Notes: generated by a model from the sequence alone, not told the origin. DNA of 35,150 nt from Nemertoderma westbladi (GCA_032718475.1 JAUCBJ010008765.1:1-35150); one strand, 5' to 3'; counted from the stretch's first letter, positions 21,075 to 30,124 are shown. Numbers and translations are program-made.

Positions 21075-21674
21075 AATTGGTCGATTAAACAATTAATTAA
21101 TTGTTTAATCAATCGATTTGTATCAAATAATGTTGCCAAAGGCAATTTAATTTGATAAAAATCAATCATATAGGGACGCGAGATGAATAAATTGTACTAC
21201 AGCAAATGAAATATACAATACAATAGGCACTGTGCAATACAATATACAGTACATTTGTATTATTTTTGTCGTACAATAGGTAAAGGTAGAATGAAATATA
21301 AAGCCGCGAGCGGGGCCCAAAACATAAATTACCCTTTCAAGAAAATAAAATGGACCAGTTTGGCCCTGGTTCAATCCCTCAATAATCTGCGGCCGTTTGG
21401 GCTCTTATTAGACGTAGCATGACTAACCCCATCATTGAATCCTATGTTGAGTTATACTGCATGTCAACGTTGGGCTGCCACACATTTTAAATTATTTAAA
21501 TTATCATTCGTTATCATGTCAGACCATTGTCAATTCGCCAGAGAAATTAGAATAAACATCTGGTCTTGCAATAGATTGCATTCTTTCGCATTGTGTTGCG
21601 AAGCAGTCCGCGCATTAGCTCAGTAGATACTGCAGTTTTATGTTTGAAGTAATGCATAACCCCTCGTGCTTGCC
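21075..21674 (+). repeat. Terminal inverted repeat, left copy (A)
   Basis: Matches the reverse complement of 28343-29046 and the direct sequence from 29341. It is about 80-100 bp shorter than the other copies because of a deletion near 21620. Its short open frames are also found in the other copies but are broken differently, so they are unlikely to be genes. Similarity to copy C extends further, to about 21804. Confidence 0.9.
21083..21110. repeat. 28-bp perfect palindrome in terminal repeat A
   Basis: GATTAAAC, then an AATT/AATTAATT core, then GTTTAATC: identical to its own reverse complement. The same 28 bp are fully conserved at 29012-29039 and 29349-29376, although nearby sequence differs. 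Confidence 0.9.
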
Positions 21675-21804
21675 ATACCATGCCTAAAATATTTGTTCAG
21701 ATACTCTAGTATAACATTAATTAACATACTCATTCATTACACGCACTTTTCTCCAGCGCACTCCCTGCTTTTCAAATCACCCCATTTCCCATCCTAACTA
21801 ACCC

Positions 21805-21914
21805 ACAGCCACAGCCACAGCCACAGCCACGGCCACAGCCACAGCCACAGCCACAGCCACAACCACAGCCACAGCCACAGCCACAGCCACAGCCACAGCC
21901 ACAGCCACAGCCAT
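21805..21914. repeat. (CAGCCA)n microsatellite
   Basis: About 18 hexamer units with two substitutions. It stands exactly where similarity between the left ends of elements 1 and 2 stops. The open frames of alternating Ala-Val or similar are by-products. Confidence 0.95.
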
Positions 21915-21936
21915 AGCCTCACCTTCACCCACTTTA

Positions 21937-21995
21937 TTGTCAAACAGCCTAAGAAAATTATAATAAACATCTGGTTTACAATAGATTATTCTTTT
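21937..21995 (+). repeat. Partial copy of terminal-repeat segment
   Basis: The stretch around AATAAACATCTGGTTT and the following CAATAGATT repeats the segment at about 21530-21590 of the terminal repeat in the same orientation, diverged by several substitutions. It marks a small internal duplication. Confidence 0.6.
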
Positions 21996-22017
21996 TTCAC
22001 AACTCCATTCTAGCCTC

Positions 22018-22035
22018 CCTCTATAATAGCCCCCA
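22018..22035 (+). promoter_or_regulatory. Probable TATA-type promoter of the zinc-finger gene
   Basis: CCTCTATAATAGCCCCCA lies about 145 bp before the ATG. The aligned place in the sister element has CCTTATAAACCCCCA (30237-30251), so the TATA-like core and following C-run are kept in both. Confidence 0.4.
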
Positions 22036-22167
22036 TTCACCGCATTCCCATTCATTCTCTAATTTTATTTTTAAAAGTTTTATTTATTTTCATAAAAGTT
22101 TTATTTATTTAAAATTTTGTAAAATCATTCAGCGAAAATTCATAATATCAATTGACATTGCTATATA

Positions 22168-23136
22168 ATGCCTAGTTATGAAAGATGTTTGGTTTGTAAT
22201 AAAGAAATGAGACAAGACAATCTATCTCGTCATATGGAAACACATAGAAAGGATAAACTAATGGATCCATTACCAAAGAAATTTAAAAAATCCGAAGATA
22301 TTTTTAGTGAAGAAGAAAAGAAAAAGAGAGTTGAGCGTGATATATTAAAGATAAAACAGACAATGGAAAATAAATTTCATAAAGTTATGAATATTTTGAA
22401 AGGGATACAAAAACAGTTACCCCTAGAAAATGATGAGAATTTGAGTGAGAAAGATGAAGAAGAAGAGGACGATGAGATGGAGAATGAAAATAGTGAGGGT
22501 CAAGATGAAGTTGAAGAGAGTGAGGTTGAGAACGAAGTGAGTGAAGGTCATGAAGATGACGAAGAAAGTGAAGGTCAGGAAGAGGGTGAAGAAAGCGAAG
22601 GTCAGGAAGAGAATGAAGAAAATGAAGAACAGGAAGAGGATGAAGAAAGTGAAGAACAGGAAGAGGATGACGAAAGTGAAGGTCAGAAAGAGGATGAAGA
22701 AAGTGAAGGTCAGGAAGAGGACGAAGAAAGTGAAGGTCAGGAAAGTGAAGAAGATGATGAAAATGATAATAATAAGGAAATATTGAGACAATTACTTGGA
22801 AATAAGAATAAATTGCGGAAAATTATTAAACATTTAGAAGAGAATGATGAAAATAAAGAAGAGATATTGAGACAAATATTAGGAAACAAAAATCAAATGC
22901 GGAAATTTATTAAACAAATGGAAGAAAACGAGGAAAATAGAGAAGAGATATTAAGACAGGTTTTGGGAAATAAAAGTAAATTATTGAAAATTAATGAACA
23001 ATTGAATAAAATTAAGAAACCGTTGGTTAATGAGGAAGATGAAAGTAAAGAAAATCAACCAGCTTTTACTTATTTTCGAAGACCTATGACAGCAAACTCT
23101 CGTACAGTATTTGCCCGCGCAGGCGGACGCTATTGA
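22168..23136 (+). CDS. C2H2 zinc-finger protein with acidic repeats (element 1)
   Basis: 322 codons, intact. Residues 7-26 form a single zinc-finger-like motif: C7-x2-C10-x11-H22-x3-H26, one residue shorter than the usual C2H2 spacing. A Lys-rich stretch follows. Residues about 90-205 are acidic repeats of the type EESEGQEEDE, partly in tandem. Residues about 205-285 hold three copies of a module with EEILRQ(I/V/L)LGNK, likely helical. The C-terminus is basic and ends RAGGRY. The ATG lies in CTATATAATG. The sister element has the related start MPRSSK..CPVCNKNM at 30573. A DNA-binding or regulatory role is inference from the finger; the family is not one I can name. The acidic repeat gives long frames on other strands that are not genes. 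Confidence 0.75.
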   Translation: MPSYERCLVCNKEMRQDNLSRHMETHRKDKLMDPLPKKFKKSEDIFSEEEKKKRVERDILKIKQTMENKFHKVMNILKGIQKQLPLENDENLSEKDEEEEDDEMENENSEGQDEVEESEVENEVSEGHEDDEESEGQEEGEESEGQEENEENEEQEEDEESEEQEEDDESEGQKEDEESEGQEEDEESEGQESEEDDENDNNKEILRQLLGNKNKLRKIIKHLEENDENKEEILRQILGNKNQMRKFIKQMEENEENREEILRQVLGNKSKLLKINEQLNKIKKPLVNEEDESKENQPAFTYFRRPMTANSRTVFARAGGRY

Positions 23137-23513
23137 CATTTGTTTGTTTGAGTTCCTTTCATAATAGTATTAGGACTATTTATCCATAACAATTATATTG
23201 GTATTAGGAGTATTTATCCTTAATTATTATTAGTATTATAAATGTATTTGCCAACAATATTTATTGCTATTAGGTCTATTTATTCAAGAAATTATATGTT
23301 TTTTATAATATATTTTGGAAAATTAGCCGACTAAGTCATAATTTTTAAAACTTTAAATAAGGGTGGAGTTATTTTATAAAGTTAAGAAGAGTGAATCAAT
23401 GGAGGCAACATGAAGTCTAATCTCTTGCCCTTTACTCATAAGACCGCACATTAACTCCCAAGGTTGCATACTATCACTATAGCTGGGAGAGTCAAAGCTA
23501 GTGTACAGGAATG
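23137..23513. other. AT-rich spacer with short repeats
   Basis: No gene seen. The phrase TATTAGG followed by CTATTTAT or GTATTTAT occurs three times between 23170 and 23285. The satellite begins directly after. Confidence 0.5.
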
Positions 23514-26500
23514 AGGAAGTGAGGGAGTGAGGGAAGTGAGGGAGTGAGTGAGGGAGTGAGGGAAGTGAGGGAAGTGAGGGAAGTTAGGGAAGTGAGGGAG
23601 TGAGGGAAGTGAGGGAAGTGAGGGAAGTGAGGGAAGTGAGGTAAGTGAGGGAAGTGAGGGAAGTGAGGCAGTGAGGGAAGTGAGGGAGTGAGGCAGTGAG
23701 GGAAGTGAGGGAAGTGAGGGAAGTGAGGCAGTGAGGCAGTGAGGGAAGTGAGGGAAGTGAGGCAGTGAGGGAAGTGAGGGAAGTGAGGGAAGTGAGGGAA
23801 GTGAGGGAGTGAGGGAAGTGAGGGAAGTGAGGGAAGTGAGGGAAGTGAGGGAGTGAGGCAGTGAGGGAAGTGAGGGAAGTGAGGGAAGTGAGGGAAGTGA
23901 GGGAAGTGAGGGAAGTGAGGGAAGTGAGGGAAGTGAGGGAAGAAGTGAGGGAAGTGAGGCAGTGAGGGAAGTGAGGGAAGTGAGGGAAGTGGGGGAAGTG
24001 AGGGAAGTGAGGGAGTGAGGGAAGTGAGGGAAGTGAGGGAAGTGAGGAAAGTGAGGGAGTGAGGCAGTGAGGGAAGTGAGGGAAGTGAGGGAATAAGTGA
24101 GGGAAGTGAGGCAGTGAGGGAAGTGAGGGAAGTGAGGGAGTGAGGCAGTGAGGGAAGTGAGGGAAGTGAGGGAAGTGAGGGAGTGAGGGAAGTGAGGGAA
24201 GTGAGGGAAGTGAGGGAAGTGAGGGAAGTGAAGGAAGTGATGGGAGTGAGGGAAGTGAGGGAGTGAGGGAAGTGAGGGAAGTGAGGGAGTGAGGGAAGTG
24301 AGGGAAGTGAGGGAAGTGTGGGAAGTGAGGGAAGTGAGGGAAGTGAGGGAAGTGAGGGAGTGAGGGAAGTAAGGGAAGTGAGGGAAGTGAGGGAAGTGAG
24401 GGAGTGAGGGAAGTGAGGGAAGTGAGGGAAGTGAGGGAAGTGAGGGAGTGAGGCAGTGAGGGAAGTGAGGGAAGTGAGGGAAGTGAGGGAAGTGAGGGAA
24501 GTGTGGGAAGTGAGGGAAGAAGTGAGGCAGTGAGGGAAGTGAGGTAAGTGAGGGAAGTGAGGGGAGTGAGGGAAGTGAGGGAAGTGAGGGAAGTGAGGGA
24601 AGTGAGGGAAGTGAGGGAAGTGAGGGAGTGAGGGAAGTGAGGGAGTGAGGGAAGTGAGGGAGTGAGGGAAGTGAGGGAAGTGAGGGAAGTGAGGCAGTGA
24701 GGGAAGTGAGGGAGTGAGGCAGTGAGGGAAGTGAGGGAAGTGAGGGAAGTGAGGCAGTGAGGCAGTGAGGGAAGTGAGGGAAGTGAGGCAGTGAGGGAAG
24801 TGAGGGAAGTGAGGGAAGTGAGGGAAGTGAGGGAAGTGAGGGAGTGAGGGAAGTGAGGGAAGTGAGGGAAGTGAGGGAAGTGAGGGAGTGAGGCAGTGAG
24901 GGAAGTGAGGGAAGTGAGGGAAGTGAGGGAAGTGAGGGAAGTGAGGGAAGTGAGGGAAGTGAGGGAAGTGAGGGAAGAAGTGAGGGAAGTGAGGCAGTGA
25001 GGGAAGTGAGGGAAGTGAGGGAAGTGAGGGAAGTGAGGGAAGTGAGGGAAGTGAGGGAAGTGAGGGAGTGAGGGAAGTGAGGGAAGTGAGGGAAGTGAGG
25101 GAAGTGAGGGAGTGAGGCAGTGAGGGAAGTGAGGGAAGTGAGGGGAAGTGAGGGAAGTGAGGCAGTGAGGGAAGTGAGGGAAGTGAGGGAGTGAGGCAGT
25201 GAGGGAAGTGAGGGAAGTGAGGGAAGTGAGGGAGTGAGGGAAGTGAGGGAAGTGAGGGAAGTGAGGGAAGAAGTGAGGGAAGTGAGGCAGTGAGGGAAGT
25301 GAGGGAAGTGAGGGAAGTGAGGGAAGTGAGGGAAGTGAGGGAAGTGAGGGAGTGAGGGAAGTGAGGGAAGTGAGGGAAGTGAGGGAAGTGAGGGAGTGAG
25401 GCAGTGAGGGAAGTGAGGGAAGTGAGGGAAGAAGTGAGGGAAGTGAGGCAGTGAGGGAAGTGAGGGAAGTGAGGGAGTGAGGCAGTGAGGGAAGTGAGGG
25501 AAGTGAGGGAAGTGAGGGAGTGAGGGAAGTGAGGGAAGTGAGGGAAGTGAGGGAAGTGAGGGAAGTGGGGGAAGTGGGGGAAGTGAGGGAGTGAGGGAAG
25601 TGAGGGAAGTGAGGGAAGTGAGGAAAGTGAGGGAGTGAGGCAGTGAGGGAAGTGAGGGAAGTGAGGGAAGAAGTGAGGGAAGTGAGGCAGTGAGGCAGTA
25701 AGGGAAGTGAGGGAAGTGAAGGAAGTGATGGGAGTGAGGGAAGTGAGGGAGTGAGGGAAGTGAGGGAAGTGAGGGAGTGAGGGAAGTGAGGGAAGTGAGG
25801 GAAGTGTGGGAAGTGAGGGAAGTGAGGGAAGTGAGGGAAGTGAGGGAAGTGAGGGAGTGAGGGAAGTAAGGGAAGTGAGGGAAGTGAGGGAAGTGAGGGA
25901 GTGAGGGAAGTGAGGGAAGTGAGGGAAGTGAGGGAAGTGAGGGAGTGAGGCAGTGAGGGAAGTGAGGGAAGTGAGGGAAGTGAGGGAAGTGTGGGAAGTG
26001 AGGGAAGAAGTGAGGCAGTGAGGGAAGTGAGGGAAGTGAGGGAAGTGAGGGGAGTGAGGGAAGTGAGGGAAGTGAGGGAAGTGAGGGAAGTGAGGGAAGT
26101 GAGGGAAGTGAGGGAGTGAGGGAAGTGAGGGAGTGAGGGAAGTGAGGGAGTGAGGGAAGTGAGGGAAGTGAAGGAAGTGAGGGAAGTGAGGGAGTGAGGG
26201 AAGTGAGGGAAGTGTGGGAAGTGAGGGAAGTGAGGGAAGTGAGGGAAGTGAGGGAAGTGAGGGAAGTGAGGGAAGTGAGGGAGTGAGGGAAGTGAGGGAG
26301 TGAGGGAAGTGAGGGAGTGAGGGAAGTGAGGGAAGTGAAGGAAGTGAGGGAAGTGAGGGAGTGAGGGAAGTGAGGGAAGTGAGGGAAGTGAGGGAAGTGA
26401 GGGAAGTGATGGAGTGAGGGAAGTGAGGGAAGTGAGGGAAGTGAGGGGAGTGAGGGAAGTGAGGGAGTGAGGGAAGTGAGGGAAGTGAGGGAAGTGAGGG

Positions 26501-26606
26501 AAGTGAGGGTAGTGAGGGAAGTGAAGGAAGTGAGGCATAGTGAGGGAAGTGAGGGAAGTGAGGGAGTGAGGGAGTGAGGCAGTGAGGCAGTGAGGCATAG
26601 TGAGGT
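23514..26606. repeat. 3.1-kb satellite of 9-bp unit GTGAGGGAA
   Basis: Hundreds of GTGAGGGAA units with 8-bp variants GTGAGGGA and GTGAGGCA. Rare variants (GTGTGGGAA, GTGATGGGA, GGGAAGAAGTG) occur in matching order at an offset of 1488 bp (24231 with 25719, 24501 with 25989) and 1576 bp (24042 with 25618), so the array contains a large internal duplication. Two frames of more than 1000 codons on the minus strand (Leu-Pro-Ser, His-Phe-Pro repeats) arise only because the unit contains no stop. The plus strand has GGG every 9 bases. Confidence 0.95.
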
Positions 26607-26610
26607 GTGC

Positions 26611-27011
26611 CAAGTTGTTATATTTGAACCAGGACTATATACGAGTGTAGAAGCCATTATTAATAAAACAATCAACAAATTGATCACCCGAAGTGGCCCC
26701 AAATTCAATATTTCAAATACTCAAATAAAATCGAACTCGCTACTTCGCAACACTTTTCTTTTGAAATTACTGGAGATTTGATTACAATACTCGGTTTTGA
26801 GGAGTTTACGCAGGATTATGATCCGAGGGATGTACCTTATCTAGCTAATTGGTATGATTATTGGAGTGTAAATGTTAGTGGATTTGGCTCTTTAACATTC
26901 AAACAGCAACCGGAACAGCGTGCTCATTTTAGAGGGATACAGTATATTGAGAGACAGTATAATCTCAGACAGTATAGTATAAAGCTATACAAACAGTATA
27001 TAATCACCTGA
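26611..27011 (+). pseudogene. Decayed C-terminal part of a probable minor-capsid-like gene
   Basis: Directly after the satellite one plus frame encodes VVIFEPGLYTSVEAIINKTI and then loses sense. A second frame, from about 26705 on, gives IELATSQHFSFEITGDLITI followed by LGFEEFTQDYDPRDVPYLAN and ends at 27011. A Pro-Gly-Tyr-x-Ser/Thr helix motif, then a beta-rich part ending with F-S/E-x-L-x-x-L-L/I-G-F, is the pattern of the penton-like minor capsid protein of Polinton/adintovirus-type elements (C. elegans F54H12.2-like proteins). The change of frame near 26705-26720 shows the gene is broken, and its upstream part is missing where the satellite stands. The motif match is from memory of the family, so the assignment is moderate; that it is a coding remnant is more certain. 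Confidence 0.45.
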
Positions 27012-27127
27012 ATAATACAAAAACATATACAGTATAATGATATAGTATAATCAATCGAGTTAATTTTACTTATAATTCAATAAACTAAGCAATCTGTATC
27101 ATCAATAGAAAACGCATAAACATATCG

Positions 27128-27265
27128 TCAATCGGAAATTTCTAATATGTCACAGTTATAGGCAGTATAAATCTTTATTCGTTCTGAAATTATTTCTTCA
27201 TAGTCATCAACGCTGGCGCCAAGGCAGATGGTGGTGGTTTCCTTTACCTGATTGTCTAGTGCTTC
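27128..27265 (-). pseudogene. Short coding-like remnant, unknown
   Basis: A 46-codon minus-strand segment between a TAG and a TGA reads EALDNQVKETTTICLGASVD and continues with DDYEEIISERIKIYT. Residue use looks protein-like but there is no ATG. It may be an exon end or a gene fragment. It lies downstream of the CHHC gene on the same strand, 165 bp away. I do not recognise it. Confidence 0.25.
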
Positions 27266-27430
27266 CTAACCTGTATAATTCAACAAAGTTTAAAGTTTTT
27301 ACTGTGTGTGTCTTTTTCATAGCCTATGTTAAATCAAATTACATTCATGTAACTATTATAACATTTATATTATAAAATGGATATGGTGAGGGATTGAACT
27401 TATTGTTACTTGTTTAATTTACCTTGTCAA

Positions 27431-27778
27431 TTAATCCCACGCTTCTTCTCTCCATTCTTTTTCTATGCCCCATGCTTCTTCTCTCCATTCTTTTTCTATG
27501 CCCCATGCTTCTTTCGGCCATTCAACGCTAGGGTTTTCGGTTTTGATTTGTTCTTCTTCTTTTATTTTTTCGTGAATGGACTTCCCATTTCGATACTGAC
27601 AGTATCTTAAATGGTATTGTTTTTCTTCCTCGGGAAAGTAATGGCATTGGATGTTTGGGCATTGAACTATTTTTTCACCTGGATAATTTCTTCTACATTT
27701 TCTTAAATGTTTGATAAATCATTCTACATGGATTCTGTGGGTTGTTTCATATGGGCATATTATATACTCATTATCCAT
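27431..27778 (-). pseudogene. GTSF1/Asterix-like tandem CHHC zinc-finger gene with one in-frame stop
   Basis: Minus-strand frame of 115 codons from an ATG at 27778 to a TAA at 27431, with one TGA at codon 20 (27719-27721). Finger 1 is C8-x5-H14-x9-H24-x3-C28; finger 2 is C40-x5-H46-x9-H56-x3-C60. Both fit exactly the CHHC (U11-48K type) zinc-finger pattern, and two in tandem are the hallmark of the GTSF1 family, small cofactors of PIWI proteins in animal piRNA silencing. The acidic tail holds six tryptophans (W87, W92, W98, W103, W109, W114) in an 11-residue repeat built on AWGIEKEW; in GTSF1 the tail tryptophans contact PIWI. Length (115) is close to the usual 110-170. The stop lies inside finger 1, so this copy is probably dead, or codes only from a later start. 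A second partial copy stands at 28112-28170. It sits 565 bp inside the right terminal repeat, on the opposite strand to the capsid remnant. Confidence 0.7.
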
Positions 27779-28342
27779 TATAAAAAGTATATGATAAACT
27801 ATATTGTATTTTATATTGTATATTATAAAATTGTTAATTTAATTACTAATAATAATTATTACCTTAGTGAATATTGAATGAATATAGTGAATATTGAATG
27901 AATATAGAGAAGTGGTTTATTATATTATATTAAAGTAATACTCAATCTAAGGCTTATTTATCGACAAATAAATTTATTATAATATATTAACATTTGATGT
28001 ATTTTATTTTTTAGATTTACCAAAATCACGCACTATAATAGAATAATAACTAACTAACTTATCCATCACAATCACAACAGAATAATAACAATAAAAGTTC
28101 GAAAGTACACCCTGCATCCTATGTGTAGCCTTGTATGGGCATATACAGTAATATAATCACTGTTATCCATAGTATCAAAAAGACAAACTTAACTTGAAAG
28201 AAAAATTAACTTGATAGAAAACTTAGTTTAAGTGAGGATTTAATTTAAAAGAAAACTTCACTTTAACGTTTTTTAGAGATAATGATTTAACTTTACATGA
28301 TTTTTATTTATATAGAAAGGTCCAGGCCGTAGTTTTCGGCAA
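27779..28342. other. AT-rich DNA between CHHC gene and right terminal repeat
   Basis: It holds the upstream region of the CHHC gene, a duplicated GAATATTGAATGAATATAG phrase near 27870-27905, the partial second CHHC copy (28112-28170), and several AACTTAA/AAAACTT runs near 28180-28260. Nothing else is seen. Confidence 0.5.
28112..28170 (-). pseudogene. Fragment of a second CHHC zinc-finger gene
   Basis: On the minus strand ATGGATAA at 28170 matches the start of the CHHC gene at 27778, as does the CTTTTT a few bases before it. After a frame change of one base, the sequence reads ICPYKATHR, parallel to ICPYETTHR in the first gene, with the same C-x5-H spacing. Similarity stops soon after. The paralogue is therefore broken and truncated, lying about 390 bp upstream of the first copy in tandem orientation. 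Confidence 0.5.
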
Positions 28343-29046
28343 GGCAAGCATGAGGGGTTATGCATTACTTCAAACAAAAAAAAAAACTACAGTTTCTACT
28401 GTAGTATAGAGATGGTAGGGGATTAAATTGACACATGGTATTTGGGTATTGGCTTTGTCAATGAGCTAATACGCGCGTAGGCTGCTTCGCAACACAATGC
28501 GAAAGAATGCAATCTATTGCAAACCAGATGTTTATTCTAATTTTCTTATGTGAAAGAATGCAACATTGCTATATAATGCCTAGTTATGAAAAATGCATGG
28601 TCTGACATGATAACGAATGATAATTTAAATAATTTAAAATGTGTGGCAGCCCAACGTTGACATGCAGTATAACTCAACATAGGATTCAATGGTGGGGTTA
28701 GTCATGCTACGTCTAATAAGAGCCCAAACGACCGCAGATTATTGAGGGATTGAACCAGGGCCAAACTGGTCCATTTTATTTTCTTGAAAGGGTAATTTAT
28801 GTTTTGGGTCCCGCACGCGTCTTTTTATTTCATTCTATTATTCCATTGTACGGCAAAAATAATACAAATGTACTGTATATTGTATTGCACAGTGCCTACA
28901 GTATTGTATATTTCATTTGCTGTAGTACAATTTATTCATCTCGCGTCCCTATATGATTGATTTGTGTCAAATTAAATTGCCTTTGGCAACATTATTTGAT
29001 TCAAATCGATTGATTAAACAATTAATTAATTGTTTAATCGACCAAT
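28343..29046 (-). repeat. Terminal inverted repeat, right copy (B)
   Basis: Reverse complement of 21075-21674, with about 100 bp that copy A lacks and copy C keeps. The outer end CCAATT at 29046 is where similarity ends. It carries an inserted piece at about 28549-28600 that matches the start of the zinc-finger gene (see findings). Confidence 0.9.
29012..29039. repeat. 28-bp perfect palindrome in terminal repeat B
   Basis: Identical to the palindromes at 21083-21110 and 29349-29376. Confidence 0.9.
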
Positions 29047-29265
29047 TAGCCTACACTGCAATAACTTTCTCTATAACCGAATCCAGATTTAATCCATGCC
29101 ATTCAACCAATAGGAACAGACTGAAGTAATTTTCCTGTGTCCATGCTGATTACTCATGTATAGATCCCAGCTCTGATGCCTACTTGCAAGTTGGAACGCC
29201 AGACCAGTGCTGACGTAGACTTGTCAAGCCTACTGTATACGATAGGTGTGAGTAGTAAGAGTATA
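29047..29265. other. Spacer between the two virus-like elements
   Basis: About 220 bp without repeats or coding frame, between the outer ends of terminal repeats B and C, which face each other. It may be host DNA or the right-flank remnant of an older insertion. Confidence 0.5.
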
Positions 29266-29284
29266 CCCTTTTCGGCAACAGTTG

Positions 29285-29317
29285 GACCTACTTCGCACCT
29301 TAGGTGTTAAGTAGGTC
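29285..29317. repeat. Hairpin at outer end of element 2
   Basis: GACCTACTT (29285-29293) pairs with AAGTAGGTC (29309-29317), with an inner CACC/GGTG pairing. It corresponds to 21021-21049. Confidence 0.65.
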
Positions 29318-29340
29318 ATTAATTAATTAAACAATTAATT

Positions 29341-30107
29341 AATTGGTTGATTAAACAATTAATTAATTGTTTAATCGATTGATTTGTATCAAATAATGTT
29401 GCCAAAGGCAATTTAATTTGACACAAATCAATCAGATAGGGACGCGCGATGAATAGATTGTACTACAGTAGATAAAATATATAATACAATAGGAACAATA
29501 ATACAATATACAATACTTTTGTATTATTTTTGTCACACAATAGAATGATAGAATGAAATAAAAAGATGCGAGCGGGACCCAAAACATAAATTACCCTTTC
29601 AGGAAAATAAAGTGGGCTAGTTTGGTCCTGGTTCAGTCCCTCAATAATCTGAGGCTGTTTGGGCTCTTATTAGACGTAGCATGGCTAATCCCATTGAATC
29701 CTATGTTGAGTTATACTGTATACCAACATGGGGCGGGGCTGCCACGAATTTTAAATTATTTAAACCTCCAGCTTCATTATCATGTAGACCATTGTCAAAT
29801 CGCCTGAGAAATTACAATAAACATCTGGTTTGCAATAGATTGACTTCTTTCACATTGTACAGTACTTTATGATGCAGCCCGCGCACATGTTAAATTAATC
29901 CCCAACCATTTCTATACTAGATACTGTAGTTTTTTGTTTGAAGTAATGCACAATCCCCTCCACTTATACAATGCCTAAAATATTTGTTCAGATGCTGTAG
30001 TTTAACATTAATTAACATACCCAATCTAACGCAGCAGTCCATTACATACACTTTTCTCCGGCACACTCCCTGCTTCTCAAATCACCCCATTTCCCATCGT
30101 AACTAAT
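29341..30107 (+). repeat. Terminal repeat, copy C
   Basis: Same orientation as copy A. The common core runs to about 29965 with copy B and to about 30107 with copy A. Differences from A and B are spread along its length, so C belongs to an older or separate sublineage. Confidence 0.9.
29349..29376. repeat. 28-bp perfect palindrome in terminal repeat C
   Basis: Identical to those in copies A and B. Confidence 0.9.
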
Positions 30108-30124
30108 GTTTTACATTTAATTAA

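Larger units (their letters stand above)
21000..29046. mobile_element. Virus-like DNA element 1 (Maverick/Polinton- or adintovirus-like), decayed
   Basis: About 8 kb bounded by inverted copies of one terminal repeat (21075-21674 and 28343-29046). Inside: a plus-strand zinc-finger/acidic protein gene near the left end, a 3.1-kb satellite, the frame-broken end of a probable minor-capsid-like gene, and minus-strand CHHC zinc-finger genes near the right end. The sister element that starts at 29266 shares the left end and adds a packaging-ATPase gene start and a RING gene. Long inverted termini with capsid-type and ATPase-type genes point to the Maverick/Polinton class. No polymerase, integrase, protease or major capsid gene is visible here, so this copy is a deletion derivative expanded by the satellite. 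No target duplication could be defined, because the right copy lacks the outer 75 bp present in the two left copies. Confidence 0.65.

Noticed and set aside
21162-21374. Short frames in the terminal repeats (also 28750-28956 and 29622-29872)
   Set aside because: They occur because the repeats are shared; ends and frames differ among the three copies, so no common protein is kept.
21798-22055. Alternating Ala-Val protein on the minus strand
   Set aside because: Translation of the (CAGCCA)n microsatellite.
22423-22791. Phe-rich minus-strand and Lys-rich plus-strand frames inside the zinc-finger gene
   Set aside because: Shadows of the acidic repeat of the real gene, in other frames.
23514-26606. 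Telomeric repeat
   Set aside because: GTGAGGGAA is unlike known animal telomere repeats and is flanked on both sides by element sequence.
23451-26708. Two open frames of about 1000 codons on the minus strand (Leu-Pro-Ser-Leu-Thr-Ser repeats)
   Set aside because: They are translations of the 9-bp satellite, which contains no stop; codon content follows the repeat and the frames slip with 8-bp units.
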